Below are positions 1 to 5,571 of a DNA stretch of 5,585 bases, piece by piece. The DNA is taken from NCBI GenBank assembly GCA_023423675.1, contig JAFAFD010000006.1, positions 1 through 5,585 on the forward strand, written 5' to 3'. A program made the position numbers and the translations under genes. The notes beneath the pieces were generated by a model. That model ran no database searches. It saw only the letters and a program-made list of their open reading frames with translations, and was not told the DNA's origin. Positions within the stretch are counted from its first letter, which is position 1; each line of letters opens with the position of its first letter. The stretch comes from Pseudomonadota bacterium (GTDB lineage Bacteria; Pseudomonadota; Gammaproteobacteria; Xanthomonadales; Xanthomonadaceae).

Positions 1-14
1 CCGTTGGTCGGCAC
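1..14 (+). repeat. Probable right half of a REP palindrome cut by the window edge
   Basis: The first 14 bases, CCGTTGGTCGGCAC, look like the loop and right arm of a GTAG-type REP whose left arm (expected GTGCCGACC) would lie just outside the window. The arm GGTCGGCAC and GTT loop fit the Stenotrophomonas REP style, but only half of the hairpin is visible, so this is an inference. If correct, it is one of two adjacent REPs, followed 23 bases later by the complete one at 37-59. Confidence 0.35.
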
Positions 15-36
15 GGGCTCGGATCTGGTCGACACA

Positions 37-59
37 GTAGAGCCACGCCATGCGTGGAT
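37..59 (+). repeat. GTAG-headed REP element (SMAG-like)
   Basis: The element starts with the tetranucleotide GTAG (37-40). It is followed by a hairpin with arms CCACGC (43-48) and GCGTGG (52-57) around a CAT loop. The outer pair A41-T59 also matches, while G42 opposite A58 is a mismatch, so this looks like an 8-bp stem with one decayed position. A GTAG head plus a short GC-rich stem is the signature of the SMAG family of REPs in Stenotrophomonas maltophilia. It lies downstream of gnd, in intergenic DNA, as such elements usually do. It shares the CAT loop with the element at 5495-5517. Confidence 0.75.
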
Positions 60-97
60 GACGTGGAAACGACCGGAATGGGCTTCTGCGGCTTCCT

Positions 98-136
98 GGG
101 GTCAGAGCCCTTTCCTGCGGAAAGGGATCCGACCCC
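98..136. terminator. Long imperfect hairpin after gnd, likely terminator or repeat
   Basis: Left arm 98-115 pairs with right arm 119-136 around the loop TGC (116-118). Sixteen of 18 positions pair; A104 opposite C130 and G107 opposite A127 do not. The outer arms are GGGGTC and GACCCC. The hairpin begins 10 bases after the gnd stop codon in the direction of gnd transcription. The only T tract, GTTTT at 137-141, is on the plus-strand exit side, so an intrinsic terminator reads best for transcripts arriving from the left. For gnd it would be a stem-loop without a U tract, and may instead stabilise the 3' end. The arms resemble dispersed Stenotrophomonas repeats beginning GGGGTCAGAG, which is a recollection rather than a search result. 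Confidence 0.55.
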
Positions 137-146
137 GTTTTGAGGC

Positions 147-1052
147 TTACGACTTCTTGATGGCGTGGCCGCCGAATTCGTTGCGCATCGCCGAGAGCAG
201 GCGGTCGGTGAACGAATTGGATTCGCGCGAGCGCAGGCGTTCCAGCAGCGACAGGGTGATCACCGGCGCGGGCACGTCCAGGGCAATGGCTTCGGCGACG
301 GTCCAGCGGCCTTCGCCGGAATCCTCGACGTACGGGGCGATGCCATCCAGCGACGGATTGCGCTTGAGCGCTTCGGTGCTCAGGTCCAGCAGCCACGAAC
401 GCACCACGCTGCCGTGGCGCCAGACTTCAGCCACCTGGGCCAGGTCCAGTTCCATTTCCTGCTTGCGCTCCATCAGCGCGAAGCCTTCGGCATAGGCCTG
501 CATCATTCCGTACTCGATGCCGTTGTGGACCATCTTTGTGATGTGGCCGGCGCCGGACGGGCCGACACGGCCCCAGCCGCGATCCTCAGCCGGGGCCAGG
601 GTGCGCAGCAGCGGCGCGACCTGTTCGACCACCGCGGCGTCGCCACCGACCATCAGGCTGTAGCCTTCCTGCAGGCCCCAGACGCCACCGCTGGTGCCGC
701 AGTCGACGTAGCCCAGGTCATCCTCGGCCAGCGCCTTGGCGCGGCGGATCGAGTCCTGGTAGTTGGAGTTGCCGCCGTCGATGACGATATCGCCTTCGGC
801 CAGGTGCGGGGTCAGCTGGCCCAGGGTCTGGTCGACGGTTTCGCCGGCCGGCACCATCAGCCACACCACGCGCGGCACCGGCAGCGCAGCAACCGCTGCG
901 GCCAGCGAATCGACAACCTCAAGGCCGGCCTCGGCCGCGCGCTGGCGGGCACCCTCGCCCGGGTCGTAGCCGACCACGCGGTGGCCGCCGCGATGCAGGC
1001 GTTGGGCCATGTTGGCGCCCATACGGCCGAGGCCGATCATTGCAATGTCCAT
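147..1052 (-). CDS. gnd: 6-phosphogluconate dehydrogenase, decarboxylating, short form
   Basis: This cytoplasmic enzyme oxidatively decarboxylates 6-phosphogluconate to ribulose 5-phosphate in the pentose phosphate pathway. The N-terminal Rossmann fold has the dinucleotide fingerprint IGLGRMG (Gly7, Gly9, Gly12). Substrate motifs follow in family order: DGGNSNYQDS (92-101), TSGGVWG (120-126) and the catalytic block ITKMVHNGIEYG (171-182) with Lys173, Asn177 and Glu180. Lys173 and Glu180 have the same spacing as the Lys/Glu pair of the sheep enzyme. A C-terminal FTDRLLSAMRNEFGGH (281-296) contributes conserved Arg and His. At 301 residues it belongs to the short GndA/YqeC-type class, not the roughly 470-residue form. 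Asp30 ends the second strand (GYDPGEG), where NADP-dependent long forms carry Asn-Arg-Thr, which suggests NAD preference (inference). The start is supported by a Shine-Dalgarno AAGGTG six bases upstream, which overlaps the preceding gene's TGA. It is the last gene of a three-gene cluster, 10 bases after its neighbour. Confidence 0.95.
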   Translation of the reverse strand: MDIAMIGLGRMGANMAQRLHRGGHRVVGYDPGEGARQRAAEAGLEVVDSLAAAVAALPVPRVVWLMVPAGETVDQTLGQLTPHLAEGDIVIDGGNSNYQDSIRRAKALAEDDLGYVDCGTSGGVWGLQEGYSLMVGGDAAVVEQVAPLLRTLAPAEDRGWGRVGPSGAGHITKMVHNGIEYGMMQAYAEGFALMERKQEMELDLAQVAEVWRHGSVVRSWLLDLSTEALKRNPSLDGIAPYVEDSGEGRWTVAEAIALDVPAPVITLSLLERLRSRESNSFTDRLLSAMRNEFGGHAIKKS

Positions 1053-1062
1053 TGTTTCACCT

Positions 1063-2316
1063 TCAGTTGGGGTCTAGGGTCAGGCTGCCTGGCCGGCCGG
1101 TCGCCGCGCAGTGGCGCAGCTGCGCCTCGCGCCAACGCCGGAAGAGCGTGGTATGCAGATTGTGCAACGCCAGGTCGATGGAAAACGGCGTGCGTGGGTT
1201 GCGGTCGAGCAGGCGGATGATGTGGTAACCGATGGGACGTATACCGCGTGGGTGCACATAGATCACGAACTGCCGGTAGAACGGATCGTCCAGCAGCTGG
1301 TCCATGCGCGCCAGCGTGGCTTGGTAGCGCGGTTGCAGCTGCGCGCGCAGGCCGGGGTCGCGTTCGTACAACAGGCGTTCGAAGTAACGGCGGCCGAGCC
1401 GGGGAATGCCCTGCGCCAGCTTCCACAGTTCAGCATTGCGCTGGTCGTACCAGGCTAGCCCGCCGTGCGTGGCCAGCGCCTGTGCCGCGTCTGCGCCCAC
1501 GTCGACGACGATGAAGTTCTCGGCCTGGTTGCTCAGGTCGTCCAGCGTGGCGACATCGCCCACGTGTTCAATGAAACCCGGCACGCCGAGGAAGGCGCTG
1601 CGCCCCATCGCCGCAGTGCGCACTGCTTTGCCATCAGCGAAGAACTCACCGGCTTGCGCGCCGAGCAGGATGCTGTCGGTGTCGTGCAGGCCCAGAAAAG
1701 TGCCGATCGACAACTCGCCAGACGCGAATTCGGCATCGAAGGCGGCATCGCCGTACAGCTCACGCTGGGTGGCCAACTGGGCGACCTGGCGGCCCACGCC
1801 ACATTCGGCGCGCACGTTGCCGGTGTAGAACGTATCCAGCGCGCGGCTGTTGCCGGCCAGCGGCGTATAGCCACGGCCGAAGCTGCGGGTGTTCTGCCAG
1901 CCCTGTGAGGGTGCGCCGCGTGCGCCGAAGCCGATCCAGCCCAGCTGCAGGCCGCTGAAGCGGAACCCAGGGTTGTCCTGCAGCGCCTGCGCGGCGCGTT
2001 GCGCCGCTGCGCCCAGTTCGAAGGTGTAGGCGCAGACCGTGGCCGGATCGTCGAGCAGACGCTGCAACAGGGTCTGCCGCGCGTCGTCGGTCATCGACGC
2101 CGGCCAGCGCACCAGCAGGTCGCCGGCCAGCTGCGCAGCCTGCAGCGACGCGCGCGTGCAGACCGGCCCGCCGTGGATGCTCGGCGCTTCTATCGTGGCA
2201 GTTTCGAAGCGCCAGCCCAGCCGCTGCAGCAGGCCCTGCGCGCACGCGCCGCTCGCGGCGCTGCCAAGCACGGGCCAGCCCAGCAGCAGGGCCAGCCCCA
2301 GCGCCCTACCCTTCAT
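1063..2316 (-). CDS. Exported protein of unknown function, 417 residues
   Basis: I do not recognise the family. Residues 1-24 look like a Sec signal peptide: Lys2 and Arg4, a hydrophobic run from Leu6 to Leu17, then small residues with possible cleavage near Ala20 or Ala24. The mature part has no further membrane segment and is probably periplasmic. It appears to be a single mixed alpha/beta domain. Segments that look conserved are LGWIGFGARG (125-134), YTPLAGNSRALDTFYTGNVR (150-169), AECGVGRQVAQLATQRELYG (170-189), ELSIGTFLGLHDTDS (201-215) and FVIYVHPRGIRPIGYHIIRL (350-369). Cysteines are at 25, 53, 95, 172 and 403; Cys53 and Cys95 could form a disulfide. Cys172, in the strongest-looking motif, could be a functional residue, but no classical catalytic triad is obvious. 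The start lies 2 bases after the lipoprotein stop, with AGGG seven bases upstream of ATG, so translation is probably coupled. The gene is intact, and its codon use matches its neighbours. Confidence 0.85.
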   Translation of the reverse strand: MKGRALGLALLLGWPVLGSAASGACAQGLLQRLGWRFETATIEAPSIHGGPVCTRASLQAAQLAGDLLVRWPASMTDDARQTLLQRLLDDPATVCAYTFELGAAAQRAAQALQDNPGFRFSGLQLGWIGFGARGAPSQGWQNTRSFGRGYTPLAGNSRALDTFYTGNVRAECGVGRQVAQLATQRELYGDAAFDAEFASGELSIGTFLGLHDTDSILLGAQAGEFFADGKAVRTAAMGRSAFLGVPGFIEHVGDVATLDDLSNQAENFIVVDVGADAAQALATHGGLAWYDQRNAELWKLAQGIPRLGRRYFERLLYERDPGLRAQLQPRYQATLARMDQLLDDPFYRQFVIYVHPRGIRPIGYHIIRLLDRNPRTPFSIDLALHNLHTTLFRRWREAQLRHCAATGRPGSLTLDPN

Positions 2317-2318
2317 CG

Positions 2319-2999
2319 TCAGCCCTGTTCGGCTGCAGGTTGCGGGACGGGCTCGTCGGGTCTGGGGGTGGCCGGTGCCTCGGGCGCAGGGGCAGGTACA
2401 GCCGCCGGTGCGGGCTCCCGCACCGCCGCCGGTTGCGGGTCCGACGCAGGCGTAGGCGTAGGCTTCGCCGCTGCGGCCGCCGGCAGGTACTGGTGCAGGC
2501 GGTCGAAGAAGCGGCGGTAGAAATCGGAATCGGTGATCGTGCTGCTGGCGACCTTCACCAGCGAATCATCGTTGCTGCCGAACGGCAGCGACACCGAGCC
2601 CAGCGCACCCACGCCGACGCTGGCCGAGGTAGGACTCTTCTTCAGCGCATAGCGGTCCTGTACGGCGCTGACGAACACCAGCGCCTGCTCGCTGCCGCGG
2701 GGTGCGCAGGAAATGCGCAGCACCAGCTGCTCATGGTCGTCCTCGCGCACCTGGAAGTTCTTGTTGCCTTCCACCTGTCCATCGTCGGCACGCGCGATCG
2801 CGTAGCCCTGGCTGAGCAGCGTGCGGCGTGCCGCTTCACAGGCCTCGGCCGGGCGGCCATCGACGGTGCGCGAGAAGGTGTCGCCCGAATCGAAGGATTC
2901 GCGCAGCAGGCTGTTGTCGGCGGCACGGCCACCGCAACCAGCCAGGACCAGGGTACTGGCCACGGCCAGCAGGGACAGCGGAAGACGGGAGGCCCGCAT
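2319..2999 (-). CDS. DUF2242 family lipoprotein
   Basis: This is a predicted lipoprotein of 226 residues. The N-terminus has Arg3 and Arg5, a hydrophobic stretch, and a clear lipobox LAGC with acylated Cys22. Gly23 and Gly24 follow, with no Asp at +2, which favours outer-membrane sorting. Residues 31-172 match what I know of DUF2242: FSRT (42-45), a Cys at 54 and another at 98 (possible disulfide), VSAVQDRYALKK (110-121) and the signature GVGALGSVSLPFGSNDDSLV (129-148), ending in FYRRFFDRLHQYL (160-172). Residues 173-226 are a Pro/Ala-rich low-complexity tail, likely an extended periplasmic or wall-reaching segment. No biochemical function is known to me for the family. I chose ATG at 2999 because AGGAG lies five bases upstream and the signal peptide begins directly. 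An in-frame upstream ATG at 3095 would put 32 residues ahead of it and lies inside the terminator's T tract. It is the first gene of the cluster with the exported protein and gnd. Confidence 0.9.
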   Translation of the reverse strand: MRASRLPLSLLAVASTLVLAGCGGRAADNSLLRESFDSGDTFSRTVDGRPAEACEAARRTLLSQGYAIARADDGQVEGNKNFQVREDDHEQLVLRISCAPRGSEQALVFVSAVQDRYALKKSPTSASVGVGALGSVSLPFGSNDDSLVKVASSTITDSDFYRRFFDRLHQYLPAAAAAKPTPTPASDPQPAAVREPAPAAVPAPAPEAPATPRPDEPVPQPAAEQG

Positions 3000-3093
3000 G
3001 GGTACTCCTGCGAGAACGGAAGCCCCAAGGGTAGACCCGGGGCCGTGTGCGCCGGGTCGAAGCCCCCACCCCCGTTGCTCCCGGTTCATGCAC
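3000..3093 (-). promoter_or_regulatory. Leader region of the lipoprotein cluster, no clear promoter
   Basis: This 94-base gap must hold the promoter of the three-gene cluster if the adjacent terminator works. I see no convincing -35/-10 pair. The one clear signal is the Shine-Dalgarno AGGAG at 3005-3009 (reverse strand), five bases from the ATG. A small dyad, CCCC-AA-GGGT-AG-ACCC-GGGG (3023-3042), could fold in the leader but has only a two-base loop and an AA bulge. Confidence 0.35.
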
Positions 3094-3162
3094 AAAAAAG
3101 GGGACGGAGGGGATTAACTCATTTGTGGCACAAACGACTTAATCCCCTCCGTCCCCTTTTTA
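3094..3162. terminator. Bidirectional intrinsic terminator, 23-bp perfect inverted repeat
   Basis: Arms 3095-3117 and 3139-3161 are perfectly complementary over 23 bp. The core is GGGGACGGAGGGGATTAA flanked outside by A and T tracts (A6 at 3094-3099, T5 at 3157-3161). The G/C-rich stem therefore ends in a T run on both strands, as expected for termination in either direction. The 21-base loop has its own dyad, TTTG-TGGCA-CAAA (3122-3134). On the minus strand the element begins five bases after the prc stop codon and ends in T6, so it should separate prc from the lipoprotein cluster. The sequence resembles a dispersed repeat that I recall from Stenotrophomonas and relatives, which suggests a mobile or amplified origin. 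The recollection is not a search result. Confidence 0.88.
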
Positions 3163-3167
3163 GCGGG

Positions 3168-5345
3168 TCAGTCGGCCCAGCGGCCGGCGCCGGTGGACTG
3201 CGGCAGCACCTGGGCCGACAGCGGGCGGTCGGTCTCCAGCAGGTTCACCGCATCGGACAGGATCGAGGCCGATTCACGCAGCAGCGGGTCCGGACGCTTC
3301 TCGGCGGCCTTCTCGCGGGCGGCATCCTTGACGATGTCGCGCTCGTTGCCGGTCAGGCCGTCATCGCTGCTGTCATCGGCCAGCGGGTCCAGGGCCAGGC
3401 CCAGTTCCTTGCGGATGACCTGGCGGTCCTTGCGCTGCTTGTCCTGGCGCTCACGCTCGGCCAGACGGGTGGCTTCGTTGAGCGAGACGTACTTCTTGGC
3501 CGCCTCGGTGCGGAACTGCTGCACGTCCTCGTTCCACCACTGGAATTCCTTGTCGGTGGCGATACGGGCTTCGTGGCGCGTTTCCAGCTTCGGCAGCAGC
3601 GGCGCGAAGTTGCCGTACTGGGTGTGCGGCACGGCGGCGATGCGGGTCCACGGCAGCGCGTTGTCGTAGGTGCTTTCGCCGAATTCGGTCGCATCGACGC
3701 TGGCCGGGAAGGCCAGGTCCGGCACCACGCCCTTGTGCTGGGTGCTGCTGCCGCTGATGCGGAAGAACTGGGCGATGGTCAGCTTCACCTGGCCGAAGCG
3801 CTGGGTCTCGCCACTCGGCCAGCGGTCGAGGTCGACGATGTTCTGCACGGTGCCCTTGCCGAAGCTGGTTTCACCGATGACCAGGCCACGGCCGTAATCC
3901 TGGATGGCACCGGCGAAGATCTCCGACGCCGAAGCCGAGCCACGGTTGATCAGCACGGCCAGCGGGCCGTCCCAGGCAACACCCTGGTTGCGGTCGCTGT
4001 TGACGGTGACGCGGCCACCGGATTCGCGCACCTGCACCACCGGGCCCTGCTCGATGAACAGGCCGGTCAGTTCGATTGCTTCATCCAGCGAACCACCGCC
4101 GTTGTTGCGCAGGTCCAGCACCACGCCGTCCAGCTTGTCGGTCTTGAAGCCGGCCAGCAGCTTGGCGACGTCGCGGGTGGCCGAGGCGTAATCGGCGGCG
4201 TTGCGGCGACGGCCTTCGAAATCCTGGTAGAAGGTCGGCAGCTTGATCACGCCCACCTTGCGCTCGGGCTGGCCATCCTTGCCCGGGATGGTCATGGTCT
4301 CGCCCTTGGCGGCCTGTTCGGCCAGGCGCACCTTCTGACGGGTCAGCAGCAGGGTGTGGTGCTTGCCGTCCACGCCGTCCTCGGCGGAGATGAACTCCAG
4401 GCGGACCTGGGTGTCCTTGGCGCCACGGATCTTGGCCACCACGTCATCGATGCGCCAGCCGATCACATCGTCCACCGGCCCGGACTTGCCCTGGCCGACG
4501 CCGACGATGCGGTCGCCCGGCTTCAGGGTGCCGTCCACGGCGGCCGGACCACCGGCGATGATCTCGCGGATCACCACCATGTCGTCCTGGCGCTGCAGCT
4601 GCGCGCCGATGCCTTCCAGCGACAGCGACATCGCCTGGTTGAAGTTCTCGGCGGTGCGCGGGGTGAAGTAGTCGGTGTGCGGGTCGACGGCGCTGGTGTA
4701 GGCGTTCATGAAGAACTGGAAGACGTCCTCGCCCTTCAGCTCGTTGACGGTCTTTTCCAGCGTCGCGTAACGCTTGTCCAGGGTCTTGCGGATGTCGTCG
4801 GACTTCTTGCCGGCCAGCTTCAGGCGCAGCCAGTCGTTCTTCACCGACTTGCGCCACAGCTCATCGAGCTCGGCGTTGCTGGCCGCCCACGGCACGTCCT
4901 TGCGGTCGTACTCGAAGCGCTCGTCGGTGGTGAAGTCCGGTTCCTGCTTCAGCAGCTTGCGCGCGTAACCGACGCGCTCGCCGACGCGCTGCTTGTAGAC
5001 GGCGAACACTTCAAAGGCAGGCTCCAGCTCGCCGCCGCGGATGGCGTTGGCGATGCCGGCCTGGAACGGCGCGAAACGGGTCACGTCGGCCTGGGTGAAG
5101 TACTGCTTGCCGCCGTCGAGGGTTTCCAGGTAACGCTTGAACACGTCCTTGGAGGTGGCCTCGTCAAGCGCGCGCGGCCGGTAGGCGTAGCGGCTGTCGG
5201 ACAGCAGGCCGTAGACCAGCTTGGAGGTGGTGACCTGGTCGGCGGTCGCGGCCGCCGGCAGCGCCGGCGAGTCGGCCTTGGCCGCCAGCGCCAACGGCGC
5301 GACCAGCGCCAGGGCCATCAGGAATGCGGGGGCTTTGAATTTCAT
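3168..5345 (-). CDS. prc: Tail-specific (carboxy-terminal processing) protease Prc
   Basis: This periplasmic S41A serine protease cleaves proteins from their C-termini. In E. coli, Prc processes FtsI and, with lipoprotein NlpI, degrades the peptidoglycan hydrolase MepS. At 725 residues it is slightly longer than E. coli Prc (682). Residues 1-24 form a Sec signal peptide (MKFK, hydrophobic core, cleavage at ALA or AKA). An N-terminal helical TSP domain spans about 30-235 and includes DPHTDYFTPR (221-230). A PDZ domain spans about 240-335 with LEGIGAQL and LKPGDRIVGV (275-284). The S41 core has DGVVLDLRNNGGGSLDEA (406-423), then NRGSASASEIF (467-477) and GETSFGKGTVQ (491-501). Ser472 and Lys497 are the catalytic dyad, spaced 25 residues apart as in E. 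coli Ser452/Lys477. The charged helical C-terminal domain (about 555-700) is typical, followed by a roughly 20-residue tail ending in RWAD. The Shine-Dalgarno is weak (GAG about seven bases from ATG). The gene appears monocistronic, with a strong terminator directly after it. Confidence 0.96.
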   Translation of the reverse strand: MKFKAPAFLMALALVAPLALAAKADSPALPAAATADQVTTSKLVYGLLSDSRYAYRPRALDEATSKDVFKRYLETLDGGKQYFTQADVTRFAPFQAGIANAIRGGELEPAFEVFAVYKQRVGERVGYARKLLKQEPDFTTDERFEYDRKDVPWAASNAELDELWRKSVKNDWLRLKLAGKKSDDIRKTLDKRYATLEKTVNELKGEDVFQFFMNAYTSAVDPHTDYFTPRTAENFNQAMSLSLEGIGAQLQRQDDMVVIREIIAGGPAAVDGTLKPGDRIVGVGQGKSGPVDDVIGWRIDDVVAKIRGAKDTQVRLEFISAEDGVDGKHHTLLLTRQKVRLAEQAAKGETMTIPGKDGQPERKVGVIKLPTFYQDFEGRRRNAADYASATRDVAKLLAGFKTDKLDGVVLDLRNNGGGSLDEAIELTGLFIEQGPVVQVRESGGRVTVNSDRNQGVAWDGPLAVLINRGSASASEIFAGAIQDYGRGLVIGETSFGKGTVQNIVDLDRWPSGETQRFGQVKLTIAQFFRISGSSTQHKGVVPDLAFPASVDATEFGESTYDNALPWTRIAAVPHTQYGNFAPLLPKLETRHEARIATDKEFQWWNEDVQQFRTEAAKKYVSLNEATRLAERERQDKQRKDRQVIRKELGLALDPLADDSSDDGLTGNERDIVKDAAREKAAEKRPDPLLRESASILSDAVNLLETDRPLSAQVLPQSTGAGRWAD

Positions 5346-5494
5346 GAACGTGCTCGAAGGCGCCTTGCCAAGGGGGAGACTGCAGGGTGTTCAGACACCA
5401 CGACAGTGCCGAAAGTTGCCGTGTTTGTCACCCGGCCGCGTTCGGTGGAAATCCAGCCTAGCGGGGCCGGTGTAGCAAATTGTGAATGCAGGGG
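5346..5494 (-). promoter_or_regulatory. prc upstream leader and presumed promoter region
   Basis: About 150 bases lie between the REP pair and prc, and the prc promoter is probably here. No good -35/-10 pair stands out. Weak boxes on the minus strand include TTCACA followed about 20 bases later by TAGGCT, and GTGACA with no matching -10. Two small dyads are visible: GGTGT-TCAG-ACACC at 5386-5399, and the perfect 10-base palindrome AAGGCGCCTT at 5357-5366, which sits 11-20 bases before the ATG, next to the weak ribosome binding site. Either could be structural or chance. I infer a promoter from position only. Confidence 0.3.
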
Positions 5495-5517
5495 GTAGCG
5501 CCGGGCCATGCCCGGCG
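5495..5517 (+). repeat. GTAG-headed REP element (SMAG-like)
   Basis: GTAG (5495-5498) is followed directly by a perfect 8-bp stem, CGCCGGGC (5499-5506) and GCCCGGCG (5510-5517), around a CAT loop. This is the canonical SMAG REP layout of Stenotrophomonas maltophilia and is better preserved than the copy at 37-59. It lies upstream of prc, on the far side of its presumed promoter, and forms an inverted pair with the palindrome at 5548-5567. Confidence 0.82.
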
Positions 5518-5547
5518 AGTGCAGCAGAAGACAGATGGGTCAAAGGC

Positions 5548-5571
5548 GTGCGAACCAAGGTTCGCACCCAC
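5548..5571 (-). repeat. Second REP-like palindrome, opposite orientation
   Basis: Arms GTGCGAACC (5548-5556) and GGTTCGCAC (5559-5567) are perfectly complementary over 9 bp with two central A bases; in practice this is an 8-bp stem with a CAAG loop. Read on the minus strand, the palindrome is preceded by GGTGG, overlapping it as GTGGGTGCG, where a GTAG-type head would be expected. It may therefore be a diverged REP facing the one at 5495-5517 across a 30-base spacer. Another small dyad, GGCG-GTT-CGCC, follows at 5575-5585 and touches the window end, so the repeat cluster may continue beyond the window. Confidence 0.6.

Noticed and set aside
165..1220. Plus-strand frames opposite gnd, including one of about 350 codons
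   Set aside because: These are shadows of a well-identified gnd with catalytic motifs on the minus strand. Their translations are Ala/Gly/His/Gln-rich, as expected for antisense frames in high-GC DNA.
2240..2316. Lipoprotein reading of the 417-residue protein at Cys25
   Set aside because: The residues before Cys25 are Ser-Gly-Ala; a lipobox needs Leu or a similar residue at -3. A Sec type I signal is more likely.
1063..2316. Cysteine protease or transglutaminase assignment based on Cys172
   Set aside because: No matching His/Asp motif pattern of either family could be recognised, so naming a function would be invention.
3023..3042. Leader hairpin of the lipoprotein gene as an RNA switch or attenuator
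   Set aside because: The stem is two short 4-bp segments with a bulge and a two-base loop, with no T tract or known aptamer pattern.
2319..3095. Longer lipoprotein with ATG at 3095
   Set aside because: It would put 32 residues in front of a perfect lipoprotein signal peptide and start inside the terminator flank. The ATG at 2999 has AGGAG at the right distance.
5346..5494. TTCACA...TAGGCT as a sigma-70 promoter for prc
   Set aside because: The spacing is about 20 bases and the -10 match is poor; such pairs occur by chance in 150 bases.
2340..5498. Plus-strand open frame of about 1,050 codons as a real gene
   Set aside because: It lies antisense to prc and the DUF2242 gene in codon register, runs through a terminator hairpin, and translates to low-complexity Arg/Gly/His/Leu-rich sequence with no recognisable domain.
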